From Halosolutus gelatinilyticus (lineage in GTDB: Archaea; Halobacteriota; Halobacteria; Halobacteriales; Natrialbaceae), in the NCBI RefSeq assembly GCF_023028105.1, contig NZ_CP095492.1:310001-374000 (forward strand): DNA of 64,000 nt. Reading direction: 5' to 3'. The translations under genes were made by a program, and so were the position numbers. This document shows positions 63,336 through 64,000 of the stretch, piece by piece. The number at the start of each line of letters is the position of its first letter. The stretch's first letter is position 1. A model generated the notes under the pieces. The model saw nothing but the letters and a program-made list of their open reading frames with translations. It was not told the DNA's origin and ran no database searches.

Positions 63336-64000
63336 ATGTCCGTAACGGTCCTCGGAGCGGGGAGTATGGGACGTGGAATCGCACAGGTCTCGGCGATGGC
63401 GGGCCACGACGTGGTCCTGCGGGATATCGAGGACGGCCTCGTCCGGGACGGCCTCGAGGGGATTCGGCAGAACCTCCAGGGCGGCGTCGATCGCGATAAG
63501 CTGACCGAATCCGAGGTGGCGGAGACGCTCGACCGAATCGAGGGCACGACCGATCTAGAGACGGCCGTTGCGGACGCCGACCTCGTGATTGAGGCTGTCC
63601 CCGAGGACATGGCCCTCAAGCAGGACGTGTTCTCGGACGTCGAGGCCGCGACGGGCGCCGAGACGGTCATCGCCTCGAACACCTCCTCGCTGTCGGTGAC
63701 CGAGATGGCAAGCGTCCTCGAGAACCCCGAGCGGGCGGTGGGACTGCACTTTTTCAACCCGCCGCACATCATGGACCTCGTCGAGATCGTCGTCGCCGAA
63801 CAAACCGACGAGCGCACCGAGGCGGTCGCCGTCGACTACGTGCAGAGCCTCGAGAAGGAGGACGTGGTCGTCCGGGATACGGCCGGCTTCGCGACCTCGC
63901 GGCTGGGACTCGCGCTCGGGTTGGAGGCGATCCGGATGGTCGAGCAGGGCGTCGCCAGCCCCGCGGATATCGATGAAGGGATGGAGATCGGCTACGGCCA
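63336..64000 (+). CDS. 3-hydroxyacyl-CoA dehydrogenase, partial
   Basis: NAD-dependent dehydrogenase cut by the right edge after 221 codons. The start MSVTVLGAGSMGRGIAQVSA has the Rossmann motif GAGSMG; ADLVIEAVPEDMALKQDVF, TVIASNTSSLSVTEM and the catalytic GLHFFNPPHIMDLVEIVVAE follow, then DTAGFATSRLGLALGLEAIR at the start of the C-terminal domain. It resembles the N-terminal half of the fusion at 41473 but is a separate gene; whether a crotonase domain follows cannot be seen. Confidence 0.93.
   Translation, partial: MSVTVLGAGSMGRGIAQVSAMAGHDVVLRDIEDGLVRDGLEGIRQNLQGGVDRDKLTESEVAETLDRIEGTTDLETAVADADLVIEAVPEDMALKQDVFSDVEAATGAETVIASNTSSLSVTEMASVLENPERAVGLHFFNPPHIMDLVEIVVAEQTDERTEAVAVDYVQSLEKEDVVVRDTAGFATSRLGLALGLEAIRMVEQGVASPADIDEGMEIGYG

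Noticed and set aside
1-64000. CRISPR arrays, tRNA and rRNA genes
   Set aside because: I looked for regularly spaced repeats in the gaps and for tRNA-like arms and found none; a covariance-model scan could still reveal a small RNA.

Overview
The window is a stretch of haloarchaeal chromosome or megaplasmid, most probably Halobacteria of the Natrialbales type. The evidence is: very acidic predicted proteins, GTC/GAC/CTC-rich codon use, twin-arginine lipoprotein signals on the exported proteins, many TATA boxes about 25-30 bases before ATG (leaderless transcripts), a fused FolC-FolP folate protein, a haloarchaeal-type transducer and a MoaD/SAMP-like protein. I see no rRNA, tRNA, CRISPR array or intact insertion sequence. 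About 45 genes are supported. Almost all are metabolic or transport genes, so this looks like an accessory catabolic region.

Region 1 (1-14.2 kb) is a folate and one-carbon block. A Liv-type ABC transporter (substrate-binding protein and a partial ATPase) lies at the left edge, and an N-terminal piece of FolD is joined in frame to the front of the ATPase. Next come an extradiol ring-cleavage dioxygenase, a small VOC protein, and a minus-strand folate set: folCP, pabB, pabA, folD. An IclR regulator, a MetF-like methylenetetrahydrofolate reductase and PurU (formyl-THF deformylase) follow. MetF, FolD and PurU together form a route from methyl-THF to formate. Copies of a palindrome, TCCGA-N5-TCGGA, lie before the transporter and around metF/purU, with the IclR gene between them.

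Region 2 (14.2-24 kb) holds a MaoC hydratase, an AT-richer Opp/Dpp-type ABC operon whose binding protein appears circularly permuted, a MoaD/SAMP-like protein without the usual Gly-Gly end, and a thioredoxin-reductase-like flavoprotein with an altered NADPH site.

Region 3 (24-43.5 kb) holds acyl-CoA and alcohol/aldehyde catabolism: a CocE/NonD hydrolase, a thiolase with its OB-fold partner, an SDR, a PaaK-like CoA ligase, an IclR regulator with a strong inverted repeat, a decayed GMC oxidoreductase, zinc alcohol dehydrogenases, aldehyde dehydrogenases, a metallo-beta-lactamase-fold hydrolase, an acyl-CoA dehydrogenase, an acyl-CoA synthetase and a hydroxyacyl-CoA dehydrogenase/enoyl-CoA hydratase fusion.

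Region 4 (43.5-51.7 kb) has an intact GMC oxidoreductase divergent from a three-gene set. In that set a UGSC-family protein with a CGSC motif is flanked by two close paralogues of a family I cannot name. A second zinc alcohol dehydrogenase, a thioredoxin reductase and an IclR remnant follow. The trio is the best candidate here for an undescribed system.

Region 5 (52.2-64 kb) holds a multicopper oxidase, an acyl-CoA dehydrogenase, an aldehyde dehydrogenase, a thiolase with an HMG-CoA-synthase-like/OB-fold fusion that lacks the catalytic cysteine, a transducer, and a 3-hydroxyacyl-CoA dehydrogenase cut by the right edge.
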